NCBI RefSeq assembly: GCF_020089865.1
Contig: NZ_JAIRBM010000004.1
Span: 124,001-188,000 of the forward strand
Length of the DNA stretch: 64,000 nucleotides
Direction of reading: 5' to 3'
Source of the DNA: Microvirga puerhi
GTDB lineage: Bacteria > Pseudomonadota > Alphaproteobacteria > Rhizobiales > Beijerinckiaceae
A program made the position numbers and the translations under genes. Under the pieces are notes generated by a model that was given only the letters and a program-made list of their open reading frames with translations, was not told where the DNA came from and made no database searches. Positions 52,799 through 60,813 of the stretch are shown in pieces (position 1 is the first letter of the stretch; each line of letters begins with the position of its first letter).

Positions 52799-53134
52799 TC
52801 AGCTCGTTGTCTCGGTGCAGCGATGCCATGTCTGGGATGGCCGGTCTGCTCCGCCGAAGCGGATCTGAACAGCAATCTCGCTTATGAGCCGCATGGCGAC
52901 TTCCTGACCTCCATCCGGCTCGTTCGCCGGAGCTGTATAGAGGAAGGAATGGCGGGTATAGGCTCCCTGCATGCGCGTCCCGCCCGGCGTCACGATTGTC
53001 GGGCCTGCGATGGAGAGGTGGCGCCCGTCGTCGCTGCACCAGTTCCCGTCGATCGCATCGGCAAAGGCGGGCTGCAGACCAAAGAGCGTCATGAGGCCGA
53101 CGGCAGCCAAAAGAATACGTCTGGAGCGTGTCAT
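52799..53134 (-). CDS. Small secreted hypothetical protein
   Basis: 111 residues from ATG 53134: a clear signal peptide (MTRSRRILLAAVGLMTLFGL, cleaved after about 27 at AFA-DA) followed by AIDGNWCSDDGRHLSIAGPTIVTPGG, a short beta-rich fold. There are two cysteines (NWCSDDG and WHRCTETTS), probably a disulfide. The pattern GNWCSxDGRxLxIxGPxIxTPGGxxxxGxYxRHxFxYxxP is seen in many Rhizobiales secreted small proteins without function. The stop is 86 bases before the methyltransferase start. Not part of an obvious pathway. Confidence 0.8.
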   Translation of the reverse strand: MTRSRRILLAAVGLMTLFGLQPAFADAIDGNWCSDDGRHLSIAGPTIVTPGGTRMQGAYTRHSFLYTAPANEPDGGQEVAMRLISEIAVQIRFGGADRPSQTWHRCTETTS

Positions 53135-53631
53135 TGCGACGGCCTCCCTCGGCGACGAATTTCCTCGCTTGGAACCATGTTTCCCCAGACGGTCCAAGAC
53201 GTCAATCAGGCGTCGTCTTGGATCTCCCTTGGCTTAAGCCCAAAGTCCTTCTTTTGCAGCTCTGCACCGCGTGTAAAGTGAGAAATCTGTATTGGCCGAG
53301 ATGATCGGCGGGGTCTTGCGCGCGACCGCTCAACCCATGCCGACATAGACGACCCGAGGCCGTTCTCACAGAATGCCGGAAGGCCGCCTAACTTTTTTGC
53401 GTCAGTTGCGAATCCTTTCCTCAGAAGTAGCCCGGTCCGCCTGTCGCCTCACCCTATATGCCTAAGGCAGCCGGGATTCGATTGTGCCTCCGCATGGAGC
53501 ACCTTCCGAGGACAACGAGCGGCGAAGGCTTTGCCCGTCCGGGCCAAGCTTCATCGTGTCGTCATGCGTAGCCCGCACTGACGGCATCACCACGCACCGG
53601 CCCAAAGCCGGCCAGACAAGGGAACCATGGC
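53135..53631. other. Intergenic region between divergent genes
   Basis: 497 bases between the secreted-protein start (minus) and the haloperoxidase-like start (plus). Open frames here (for example from 53484) have no ribosome site or family likeness. It must hold two promoters. No tRNA, hairpin terminator or repeat seen. Confidence 0.5.
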
Positions 53632-54456
53632 ATGCCGACGATCACGACTCACGACGGTGCTCAGATCTTCTACAAGGACTGGGGCAAAGGGCAGCCAATC
53701 GTGTTCCACCACGGCTGGCCGCTGAGCGCAGATGACTGGGACGCGCAGATGATGTTCTTTCTCCGCAACGGCTATCGGGTAATCGCCCATGACCGCCGCG
53801 GCCATGGGCGCTCGACCCAGACGGACGGCGGTCACGAGATGGATACCTACGCAGCGGACGTAGCGGCCTTGGCAGACGCTCTCGATTTGAGGAACGCCAT
53901 CCATGTCGGCCACTCTACAGGCGGCGGAGAAGTGGCCCGCTACGTAGCCCGCCATGGCAAGGGTCGCGTGGCGAAAGCTGTCCTGATCGGCGCCGTACCG
54001 CCGATCATGGTCAAGTCCGATAAGAATCCGGGCGGTCTGCCTATGGAGGTGTTCGACGATTTTCGCACGCAGCTCGCGGCCAACCGCGCCCGGTTCTATT
54101 GGGACGTACCGATTCCCTTCTATGGCTTCAATCGGGAAGGTGTGCAGATTTCCGAGCCGATCCGCCAGAACTGGTGGCGTCAAGGCATGATGGGTGCCAT
54201 CAACGCTCACTACGAATGTATCAAGGCCTTTTCGGAAACCGATTTCAACGATGATCTGAAAGCGATCGACGTACCGACGCTCGTCATGCACGGTGACGAC
54301 GATCAGATCGTGCCTATCGCCGATTCCGGCCTCCTGTCGGCCAAGATCCTGAAGAACAGTACGCTCAAGGTTTATCCAGGCTTTCCCCATGGCATGTGCA
54401 CGACGCATGCTGACGTCATCAATCCCGATCTCCTCGCCTTTATCAAGGGATCGTGA
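53632..54456 (+). CDS. Alpha/beta hydrolase, non-haem chloroperoxidase-like
   Basis: 274-residue esterase of the cofactor-free haloperoxidase subgroup. Nucleophile elbow GHSTGGG (Ser95), HGDDDQIVP (Asp224) and FPHGM (His253) make the triad. Other family segments: [27 protein letters not shown] and the oxyanion-hole HGWPL. In vivo it more likely works as an esterase or lactonase than as a halogenating enzyme. Start ATG 53632 is in a CCATGGCATGCC context with a weak ribosome site (AAGGGAACC). Followed by a 22-base palindrome. Confidence 0.95.
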   Translation: MPTITTHDGAQIFYKDWGKGQPIVFHHGWPLSADDWDAQMMFFLRNGYRVIAHDRRGHGRSTQTDGGHEMDTYAADVAALADALDLRNAIHVGHSTGGGEVARYVARHGKGRVAKAVLIGAVPPIMVKSDKNPGGLPMEVFDDFRTQLAANRARFYWDVPIPFYGFNREGVQISEPIRQNWWRQGMMGAINAHYECIKAFSETDFNDDLKAIDVPTLVMHGDDDQIVPIADSGLLSAKILKNSTLKVYPGFPHGMCTTHADVINPDLLAFIKGS

Positions 54457-54474
54457 CGTGTCGCCCATTATATT

Positions 54475-54496
54475 GGGGAGGCCATATGGCCTCCCC
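54475..54496. terminator. Palindromic hairpin after the haloperoxidase-like gene
   Basis: GGGGAGGCCAT / ATGGCCTCCCC: a perfect 22-base palindrome 18 bases after the stop, followed by ATTCTC. No T-run, but the stem is strong; a terminator or RNA-end protector is likely. Confidence 0.55.
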
Positions 54497-54659
54497 ATTC
54501 TCAAGACCCAGCCTCTCAAGCGAAGCCGGCATGAGCTCGGCTGTTCTGCATGCCAACACTGCCGTGTGATATTGCAACTCTACGCCTCGCTTTGCGTTGG
54601 CTCCTCGTAGAGCGGATGAACTGCTCCGATGACGATGGCTCAATCCGAGGAGTGACGAC

Positions 54660-54998
54660 ATGCGTAGTCTCTTAATCACGACAATTGCCGCAGCCGCGTT
54701 CGCCCTTGGCGGCAGCGCAATGGCACAGACCCCGGTTCCGAATGCGAGCGGCTCGCAAACGACCAATCCTCAAACCTATGGTGCGACTGCCAATCAGCCT
54801 CAGGCAGGCCAGCAGATGCATCCACAGAAGCGAAAGGCGACCCCTCAACATCATGCCGCACGCAGGCATCATCCGGTGACGACGACCGGAAGTGTGAGAC
54901 ATGGCTGGACGCCGCGGACCCCAGTTCCGAACGCAAGCGGATCGCAGGTGACCAATCCCGACACCTACCGGGCTACTGCCTACCAGCATCGGCGGTAA
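54660..54998 (+). CDS. Secreted His-rich protein with an internal duplicated motif
   Basis: 112-residue exported protein. Signal peptide about 1-22 (LGGSAMA). The mature protein has a 23-residue motif twice, TPVPNASGSQTTNPQTYGAT... at 24-46 and TPVPNASGSQVTNPDTYRAT... at 87-109, differing at only a few positions. Between them lies a basic linker with KRKATPQHHAARRHHP, rich in His. The arrangement, two copies flanking a His/Arg linker, suggests peptide-like binding units or cell-wall/metal contact. I do not know a family. ATG 54660 has GGAGTGA seven bases upstream. Similar small proteins are common in Methylobacterium-type genomes, function unknown. Confidence 0.75.
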   Translation: MRSLLITTIAAAAFALGGSAMAQTPVPNASGSQTTNPQTYGATANQPQAGQQMHPQKRKATPQHHAARRHHPVTTTGSVRHGWTPRTPVPNASGSQVTNPDTYRATAYQHRR

Positions 54999-55007
54999 GC
55001 GGAGTCG

Positions 55008-55050
55008 CTCGTCGTGTCCTGACCTGATAGCTTTGTTCGGGCACGACGAG
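55008..55050. terminator. Hairpin downstream of the His-rich protein gene
   Basis: Arms CTCGTCGTGTCC (55008-55019) and GGGCACGACGAG (55039-55050) pair over twelve positions with one G-U wobble around a 19-base loop. It is nine bases after the stop. No T-run. Confidence 0.45.
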
Positions 55051-55107
55051 ATATCGCCTGGACGAGGGTAGCGGTGTATAGCGACAGGGCATTGTTGAGG
55101 ACCCACT

Positions 55108-55548
55108 ATGACGTCGCGGCGCATTCCTCTCGTTGAGCCGAAGGCCAATATCTCAGAGAGTTTGATCGAGACTCTCGTCCGGACATTCTATGGGCGGGTC
55201 CTCGAAGATGAGACTCTCGGCCCGATTTTCCGCGAAGTCATTGGAAACCGCTGGGACGAACACCTTGCGACGATGGTCGATTTCTGGTCCTCAATCGTCC
55301 GTAGCACCGGGCGTTATTCTGGTAAGCCTCATCTCGCGCATCAGGATCTGGGTCTCGATCTCGCGCATTTCGATCTATGGCTGAACCTGTTCGAAACAAC
55401 GGCGCGTGATGTATGTCCGCCCGACGCGGCCGAACTCTTTATCGATCGCGCCCATCGCATCGCGGACAGCCTTCAGATCGGCCTCGACATCGGTCCGAAA
55501 GCCCTTCGCCTTCCCAAAAAGGCCGGATCGGGACCGTCCTCTGCATAG
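55108..55548 (+). CDS. Group III truncated haemoglobin
   Basis: 146-residue trHb3. Globin signatures: LIETLVRTFYGRVLEDETLGPIF (about 19-41), HLATMVDFWSSIVRSTGRYSGKPHLAHQDL (about 52-82), proximal haem His87 in LAHFDLWLNLF. Group III is the type found in Campylobacter and many Rhizobiales, linked to NO or O2/peroxide handling. Length normal; the tail PKKAGSGPSSA is disordered. Start ATG 55108 lacks a strong ribosome site. Single-gene unit. Confidence 0.93.
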   Translation: MTSRRIPLVEPKANISESLIETLVRTFYGRVLEDETLGPIFREVIGNRWDEHLATMVDFWSSIVRSTGRYSGKPHLAHQDLGLDLAHFDLWLNLFETTARDVCPPDAAELFIDRAHRIADSLQIGLDIGPKALRLPKKAGSGPSSA

Positions 55549-55566
55549 CAGCGCTCGGCAAGCGTT

Positions 55567-56745
55567 CTAGACCGCCTGTCCCGCACACCAGCCCGAAGAC
55601 CATGCCCATTGGAAATTATAGCCGCCGAGCCATCCAGTCACGTCGACGACTTCTCCGATGAAATAAAGACCGGGGACGGATTTCGCCTCCATCGTTCTCG
55701 AGTCCAGATCCTTCGTATCGACACCGCCCAGCGTCACTTCCGCCGTGCGATAGCCTTCCGAACCGGCCGGCTTGAAGCGCCAGCGATTGACCGCGTCTGC
55801 AATGTTTCGAAGAACTTTGTCGGAAAGATCGGCGAGGTTGCCTGCAATCTTCTCCGTCTCGACGATCAGTTGCGCCAAACGCTTGGGCAGAAAATTCGCC
55901 AACACCGTCTGTAGCGCTTGGCGCCCATTTTGCGCCCGTGCCCTGCGCAACTCCTCGAAAAGGTCGACGCCTGGCAGCATGGCGATGCTGATCTCCTCTT
56001 CTTCACGCCAATAGGACGAGATCTGAAGGATTGCAGGACCGCTCAGGCCGCGGTGGGTGAACAGCATGGCCTCGGAGAACTGCATCTTCCCGCATGCTGC
56101 AATCGAATCCACCGAAACGCCTGCGAGAGGTTTCAAACGTTCGAGGAGATGAAGCTCGAGGGTGAACGGCACGAGGGCCGGACGCGTCTCCGTGATGCCG
56201 ATCCCGAACTGTCGAGCGAGATCGTAGCCGAAGCCCGTTGCTCCCATCTTCGGAATGGACTTTCCGCCCGACGCGACAACGAGCGAGCGGCAGTGCAGAG
56301 AGCCTTGTGACAAGCGGAGGCGAAAGCCCTCCGCATCCCGCACGGTTTCTTCCACCACCGTGTTGAGGCGAAGTGCTGCGCCATAAAGCTTCATCTCGTT
56401 CACGAGCAGGTCGACGACCTGCCGCGACGAGCCATCGCAGAACAGCTGGCCCAATGTCTTCTCGTGATAGGCGATGCCGTAACGCTCCACGAGAGCGACG
56501 AAGTCATGCTGCGTGTAGCGCCGCAGCGCGGATATGCAAAAGCTGGGATTTTGGGAGATATAATTGCGCGGCGCAGCATTCAGGTTAGTGAAGTTGCAGC
56601 GCCCGCCTCCGGAAATGCGGATTTTCTCGCCGGGCGCCGAGGCATGGTCCAGCACGACGACGGAGCGTCCGCGCTTGGCAGCCTCGATGGCACACATCAT
56701 CCCTGCCGCCCCGGCGCCGATCACCGCCACATCGACCTGCTCCAC
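55567..56745 (-). CDS. NAD(P)/FAD-dependent oxidoreductase, HI0933/YhiN type
   Basis: 392-residue flavoprotein. FAD motif VAVIGAGAAGMMCAIEAAKRGRSVVVLDHA (written over residues 6-35), GGGRCNFTN, and the C-terminal YFIGEVVDVTGWLGGYNFQWAWSSG that marks the HI0933 family. Family members reduce or oxidise unknown substrates; the yeast-like BaiN class has bile-acid related activity only in some clades. Start ATG 56745 fits well. It converges with the haemoglobin gene with an 18-base gap. Confidence 0.92.
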   Translation of the reverse strand: MEQVDVAVIGAGAAGMMCAIEAAKRGRSVVVLDHASAPGEKIRISGGGRCNFTNLNAAPRNYISQNPSFCISALRRYTQHDFVALVERYGIAYHEKTLGQLFCDGSSRQVVDLLVNEMKLYGAALRLNTVVEETVRDAEGFRLRLSQGSLHCRSLVVASGGKSIPKMGATGFGYDLARQFGIGITETRPALVPFTLELHLLERLKPLAGVSVDSIAACGKMQFSEAMLFTHRGLSGPAILQISSYWREEEEISIAMLPGVDLFEELRRARAQNGRQALQTVLANFLPKRLAQLIVETEKIAGNLADLSDKVLRNIADAVNRWRFKPAGSEGYRTAEVTLGGVDTKDLDSRTMEAKSVPGLYFIGEVVDVTGWLGGYNFQWAWSSGWCAGQAV

Positions 56746-56873
56746 GTCTCGTCATTCCCTTGCAGACGGCGCACCGCACATCGTCAAGCGCCTGTTTCAA
56801 TGCCGTTTTGCTAGACGATCGGCGGCATACTCTGCAAGCGGCAGAGACGTCAGGTCGCGACATTGCGAGGGGT

Positions 56874-57941
56874 CTAGGCTGCGCCAGGCTGCTCGACCAG
56901 GGCTGGCGCTCCCATCCGCGGACGTGCCTTCGCCTTGAGAGCCGCTGCGTCGACAGCCTGGACGACGGCTTCGGCATCGAGATGCTGGATCATATGACCG
57001 AGCCCTGGCAAGGCCATGAAGACACTGTTCGGGAGATCGTCCTGCAGCCGCTCCGATTGGCGGTGCGTATCGACGATCTCGTCATCCTCACCGGCCACGA
57101 TCACCGTCGGCACCGTCACCTCCGGATAATGCCCCTGCAGATCCATCGTAGCGGCGATCAGAAGAGCGGTATCCTCGGACGCTGCGCGCAGATGCAATGG
57201 ACGCATGACCAACGCCTTGGGAAAGTGCTCGTCGAAACGCTGCGGCACGGGAGCCGGTGCGAAGATCTTCCTGATGAGTTTGGGCAGGATCATTTGCGTC
57301 ACGAGAGGCGATATCGTGTGGCGCATGAAATCGCCGATGACGGGGATCGCCGGCGAGGAAAAAAGAACGACGTCGGCACGGGCCGTCGGATAATAATAGC
57401 CGGAGAGAAGCACGAGGCCGCGCACGAGCGCAGGTGCTTCGAGCGCCATGGCCAGAGCAATCAGCGTCCCCCAGGAATGCCCGAGGACCAAGGCATTCCT
57501 GACGCCGAGCATGTTCAGCGCCTCTGCGAAGAGCCGCGCATAGGCACGAGGCGTCCACAACCGGCGCGGACGAGAGCTGTAGCCGAAGCCTGGCCGATCG
57601 AACACGATGACGCGATAGTTCCGAGCCAAACGGTCGACGATCCCGCTGAGCAGGAAATCCTGGATCATGGAACCGTTGCCGTGGAGAAGCACGAGCGGCT
57701 CCCCACTTCCCCGCTCGATATAATGGAGACGCACGCCGTCCACATTCATGAAGCGGCCGATTGGCGGATTTTCCTGCTCCGCCTCCGCCGTCTGCCTGCG
57801 TACGTAGAGGGCGGCCGCTGCAGCGACAGCCGCTACACCGCCGACGACCGCCGGAACCAGCCATGAGGATGACGGCAAATGAGACGAGACCGCCCTCCCC
57901 TGGGGGCGGTACAAGGCACGCCGATCTCCGGTCTCAGGCAT
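56874..57941 (-). CDS. Membrane-anchored alpha/beta hydrolase
   Basis: 355-residue hydrolase with an N-terminal membrane helix (about 27-47) after a hydrophilic head, so the catalytic part is tethered. Nucleophile elbow GHSWGT (Ser in VLGHSWGTLIALAMA), oxyanion HGNGSM, Asp in AGEDDEIVD and His in GLGHMIQHL. The FDRPGFGYSSRPRR segment near residue 115 is typical of haloalkane-dehalogenase/epoxide-hydrolase-like members, but a nucleophilic serine here makes it an esterase type. Substrate unknown. Confidence 0.92.
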   Translation of the reverse strand: MPETGDRRALYRPQGRAVSSHLPSSSWLVPAVVGGVAAVAAAAALYVRRQTAEAEQENPPIGRFMNVDGVRLHYIERGSGEPLVLLHGNGSMIQDFLLSGIVDRLARNYRVIVFDRPGFGYSSRPRRLWTPRAYARLFAEALNMLGVRNALVLGHSWGTLIALAMALEAPALVRGLVLLSGYYYPTARADVVLFSSPAIPVIGDFMRHTISPLVTQMILPKLIRKIFAPAPVPQRFDEHFPKALVMRPLHLRAASEDTALLIAATMDLQGHYPEVTVPTVIVAGEDDEIVDTHRQSERLQDDLPNSVFMALPGLGHMIQHLDAEAVVQAVDAAALKAKARPRMGAPALVEQPGAA

Positions 57942-58057
57942 GAGATATCTCCCTGGTCACAAGGAACGAACGCCTGACCTCAGGTCTGGTTGCTGCGGCG
58001 CAACATCCCGGGCAGTAGCCCATCAGACAGCAGAATCGCGCGAGGCCAAGCTTCGGA

Positions 58058-58303
58058 TCATGGCCCCTGCACGCTGGCCCAGATCTGCTCCAGCATGTCG
58101 GGATCGAGCACTTTTCCCGCGGAGGTGAGCACATAGGCATCTTTTCCGGGAGGAGGCTCGGCGGTCATGGCCCAGTGCAAAGCCTCCCGCAGAGAATCGA
58201 ACTTCTCCGCGTGGTTCCAGTCGATTTGCCCGCCCTGAAGATGGGCGCCGGCTCGCTCGAAAGCGACCGAGGCCCGTGCATCGAGTTCGTCCTTGGTCAC
58301 CAT
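58058..58303 (-). CDS. Small hypothetical protein
   Basis: 81 residues from ATG 58303, which has GGGAGG seven bases upstream; ATG 58318 is an alternative that the site does not fit. Product: helical, DELDARASVAFERAGAHLQGGQIDWN then LREALHWAMTAEPPPGKDAYVLTSAGKVLDPDML. No family recognised. It lies 66 bases downstream of the DEAD-box helicase gene on the same strand, and may be read from the same transcript. Confidence 0.65.
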   Translation of the reverse strand: MVTKDELDARASVAFERAGAHLQGGQIDWNHAEKFDSLREALHWAMTAEPPPGKDAYVLTSAGKVLDPDMLEQIWASVQGP

Positions 58304-58369
58304 GGCAGATCCTCCCATTAAACATGAGCTGCGTGCTTAACGGGAGGACACGAGACCGCGTTCCGCCTC

Positions 58370-60178
58370 TCAGTCGCGCTTCCGCTTTTTTGAAGGAGAG
58401 CGTTTGGGTTTGTCGCCGGATCGGGACGGGCCTGGGCGCTCGCCGGAATGCGGCTTCGGACCTCGGGCCTTGAAGCCGCCCTTGTTCGGCGGTTTCTTCC
58501 CTTTCTCGCCATCAGGACCCTTGCGCCACCCTCCGGGCGCATCTGCCGGCTCGATCCGAATATCCTCGTCATTCGCCTTGCGCACGGCGGCCGCGAATTT
58601 CGGCGCTATGGATTGAGCGATTTCGAACTTGGTCTCCTGGTCGAAGATGCGGATCGTGCCGATCTCCTTCTTGGTGACATGACCCAGGCGGCAGATGATC
58701 GGCAGGAGCCAGCGGGGATCGGCGTTGTTGCGGCGGCCGACACTCATGCGGAACCACACCATGTCGGCGCCGCCGCCGTAATCCGCGCGTCCTTCGCGCG
58801 TCTTGCGATCGTCGCGCTCCTTGTCGCGCGCGCGCTTGTCGGGCCGCTCGCGAGGCCCACGCTCCGAACCGGAATCGAAAACCTCCTCCGGCGCCGGCAG
58901 CCGCGCGCGGAGCACGCGCGCGAAGGCAGCGGCGATCTCTTCGGCCGAGCGCCCGGCGAGGAGCGCACGCGCCATCGCCAGATCCTCCTCGACCGCCTCT
59001 TCCGTCAATGATGGATCCTGAAGGATGCGCTCACGATCCTTCAGACGGATCTCGTCCGCCGAAGGAGGCCCGCCCCAGGTCACGTCAATGCCGGCGTCGT
59101 CGAGAAGACGCTCTGCCTTGCGCCGGCGCGTATAAGGCACGAGGATTACGCAGGTGCCCTTTCGCCCTGCACGGCCCGTCCTGCCGCTGCGATGGAGCAG
59201 GGTCTCCGGATCGTTCGGCAGATCGGCATGAATGACGAGGCCGAGATCGGGCAGGTCGATGCCGCGCGCCGCGACATCGGTTGCGACACAGACACGGGCA
59301 CGTCCGTCGCGCAAGGCTTGAAGCGCATGGCTGCGCTCGTTCTGCGTCAGCTCACCGGACAGGGCGACAGCGGAGAAGCCACGCTCCACGAGGCTCGCAT
59401 GAAGATGTCTCACCGTTTCCCGGGTGTGGCAAAACACCATGGCACCGCGCGCTTCGAAGAAACGCAGCACGTTCACGACTGCAAGTTCCGTTTCGTTCGG
59501 CGCCACGCGCAGGGCACGGTACTCGATGTCGCCATGCGGCTGGTTCTCGACGAGCGTATCGATGCGCTGAGCGTCACGCTGATAGCGGCGGGCGAGAGTC
59601 GCGATATTGCGCGGGATCGTCGCGGAAAACAGAAGCGTCCGCCGGTCCTGCGGCATCGCATCGAGGATGAATTCCAGATCCTCGCGGAAGCCGAGATCGA
59701 GCATCTCGTCCGCTTCGTCGAGAACCACGGCCCGCATCCGCGACATGTCGAGGCGCCCGCGCTCCAGGTGGTCGCGCAAGCGTCCCGGCGTCCCGACGAC
59801 GATATGGCATCCGTCTGCCAATGCCCGCTGCTCCCGTCGCACATCCATGCCGCCGACGCAGGAGGCGACCCGCGCCCTCGCCGGGCCATAGAGCCAGATC
59901 AATTCCCGATGGACCTGCAGCGCCAGCTCACGGGTGGGAGCGATGATGAGGGCGAGCGGTTCGGCGGGCGGGCCAAACCGCTCCGCCTCTCCCAGCAACG
60001 TCCCCGCCAGGGCCAGGCCATAGGCCACGGTCTTGCCCGATCCGGTCTGGGCGGAAACCAGGAGGTCCCGCCCCTCCGCCTCCGGCTGAAGAACGGCCGC
60101 CTGAACGGGGGTCGGATCGCTGTAGCCCTTATCGGCGAGAGCACGCTCGAGGCTGGGATTGGTTTTCGGAAAGGGCAT
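58370..60178 (-). CDS. DEAD-box RNA helicase with C-terminal RNA-binding (DbpA) domain
   Basis: 602-residue ATP-dependent RNA helicase. RecA domain 1: VQAAVLQPEAEGRDLLVSAQTGSGKT (motifs Q, I), PTRELA, GTPGRLRDHL, DEADEMLD, SATIP. Domain 2: DVAARGIDLPDLGLVIHADLPND and HRSGRTGRAGRKG. After about 470 an Arg/Asp-rich linker leads to a DbpA-like RNA-binding fold (WFRMSVGRRNNADPRWLLPIICRLGHVTKKEIG) and a basic Lys/Gly tail to the end. Roles: ribosome biogenesis and RNA decay in the cold (CsdA/DeaD class). Start ATG 60178 gives the family start MPFPKTNPSLERALADKG. Confidence 0.95.
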   Translation of the reverse strand: MPFPKTNPSLERALADKGYSDPTPVQAAVLQPEAEGRDLLVSAQTGSGKTVAYGLALAGTLLGEAERFGPPAEPLALIIAPTRELALQVHRELIWLYGPARARVASCVGGMDVRREQRALADGCHIVVGTPGRLRDHLERGRLDMSRMRAVVLDEADEMLDLGFREDLEFILDAMPQDRRTLLFSATIPRNIATLARRYQRDAQRIDTLVENQPHGDIEYRALRVAPNETELAVVNVLRFFEARGAMVFCHTRETVRHLHASLVERGFSAVALSGELTQNERSHALQALRDGRARVCVATDVAARGIDLPDLGLVIHADLPNDPETLLHRSGRTGRAGRKGTCVILVPYTRRRKAERLLDDAGIDVTWGGPPSADEIRLKDRERILQDPSLTEEAVEEDLAMARALLAGRSAEEIAAAFARVLRARLPAPEEVFDSGSERGPRERPDKRARDKERDDRKTREGRADYGGGADMVWFRMSVGRRNNADPRWLLPIICRLGHVTKKEIGTIRIFDQETKFEIAQSIAPKFAAAVRKANDEDIRIEPADAPGGWRKGPDGEKGKKPPNKGGFKARGPKPHSGERPGPSRSGDKPKRSPSKKRKRD

Positions 60179-60251
60179 GGACACGCGGCGCAACGCCGCT
60201 CCTTCAAGAAATAAGGGATTTAAAGACGGCTAAGAGGCAAGACGATCCGGC

Positions 60252-60581
60252 TTAAGGCTCGTCCTGAGCTTCGTCGGCGTCGTCCATCTCATCGATCGCG
60301 ACAAGAAACATCACGTCGATGCCGGTTTCCTCGTCATCGCCGTCCTCTTCGTCGTCCCAGTCTTCCTCGTCTTCGGCCATCGCATCGTCGAAAGCCTCGA
60401 TTTCCTCGTCAGAGGCACGACGGACGTTGAAAGCAGCCGAGCCGTCCCACAGGGGCTTGCCTTCACTCGTGAAGGACTTGACGTCTTCCCGGAACTCCTC
60501 GCTCGTGAAGAGCTCCCGGGCCTGATCCTCATCAGCATTGGTGATGGCGACCGCCTTGCCGGCGATTTCAAGAGTAAACAT
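60252..60581 (-). CDS. Acidic hypothetical protein
   Basis: 109 residues. The first half has MFTLEIAGKAVAITNADEDQARELFTSEEFREDVKSF, a fold-like region; the second half (about 57-85) is a run of Asp/Glu (EEDWDDEEDGDDEE), very acidic, followed by MFLVAIDEMDD. No family recognised. It is 73 bases upstream of the helicase start on the same strand, so possibly co-transcribed. High acidity suggests a nucleic-acid-mimic or basic-protein binding partner; that is a guess. Confidence 0.65.
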   Translation of the reverse strand: MFTLEIAGKAVAITNADEDQARELFTSEEFREDVKSFTSEGKPLWDGSAAFNVRRASDEEIEAFDDAMAEDEEDWDDEEDGDDEETGIDVMFLVAIDEMDDADEAQDEP

Positions 60582-60813
60582 GCGTGGTCCTTCTCGAGCT
60601 GGGAAACAGATTCAAGGCATCAACGCCGATACCGGCCGTTCCGGTCAATCGTCGCAGGCCGTCGGCAGCTCGACGGTTCTTTATAGGGCGCAGACCGCTC
60701 TGAACAGGGCGGGAGCCGCGATTTCGGCCGCGACAACATGGAAGTTTAATGATACATTATATCAAATAGAATAAAAATCAGCTTTGACCGAAACCGGAGC
60801 GAAAGGCGGGCCC

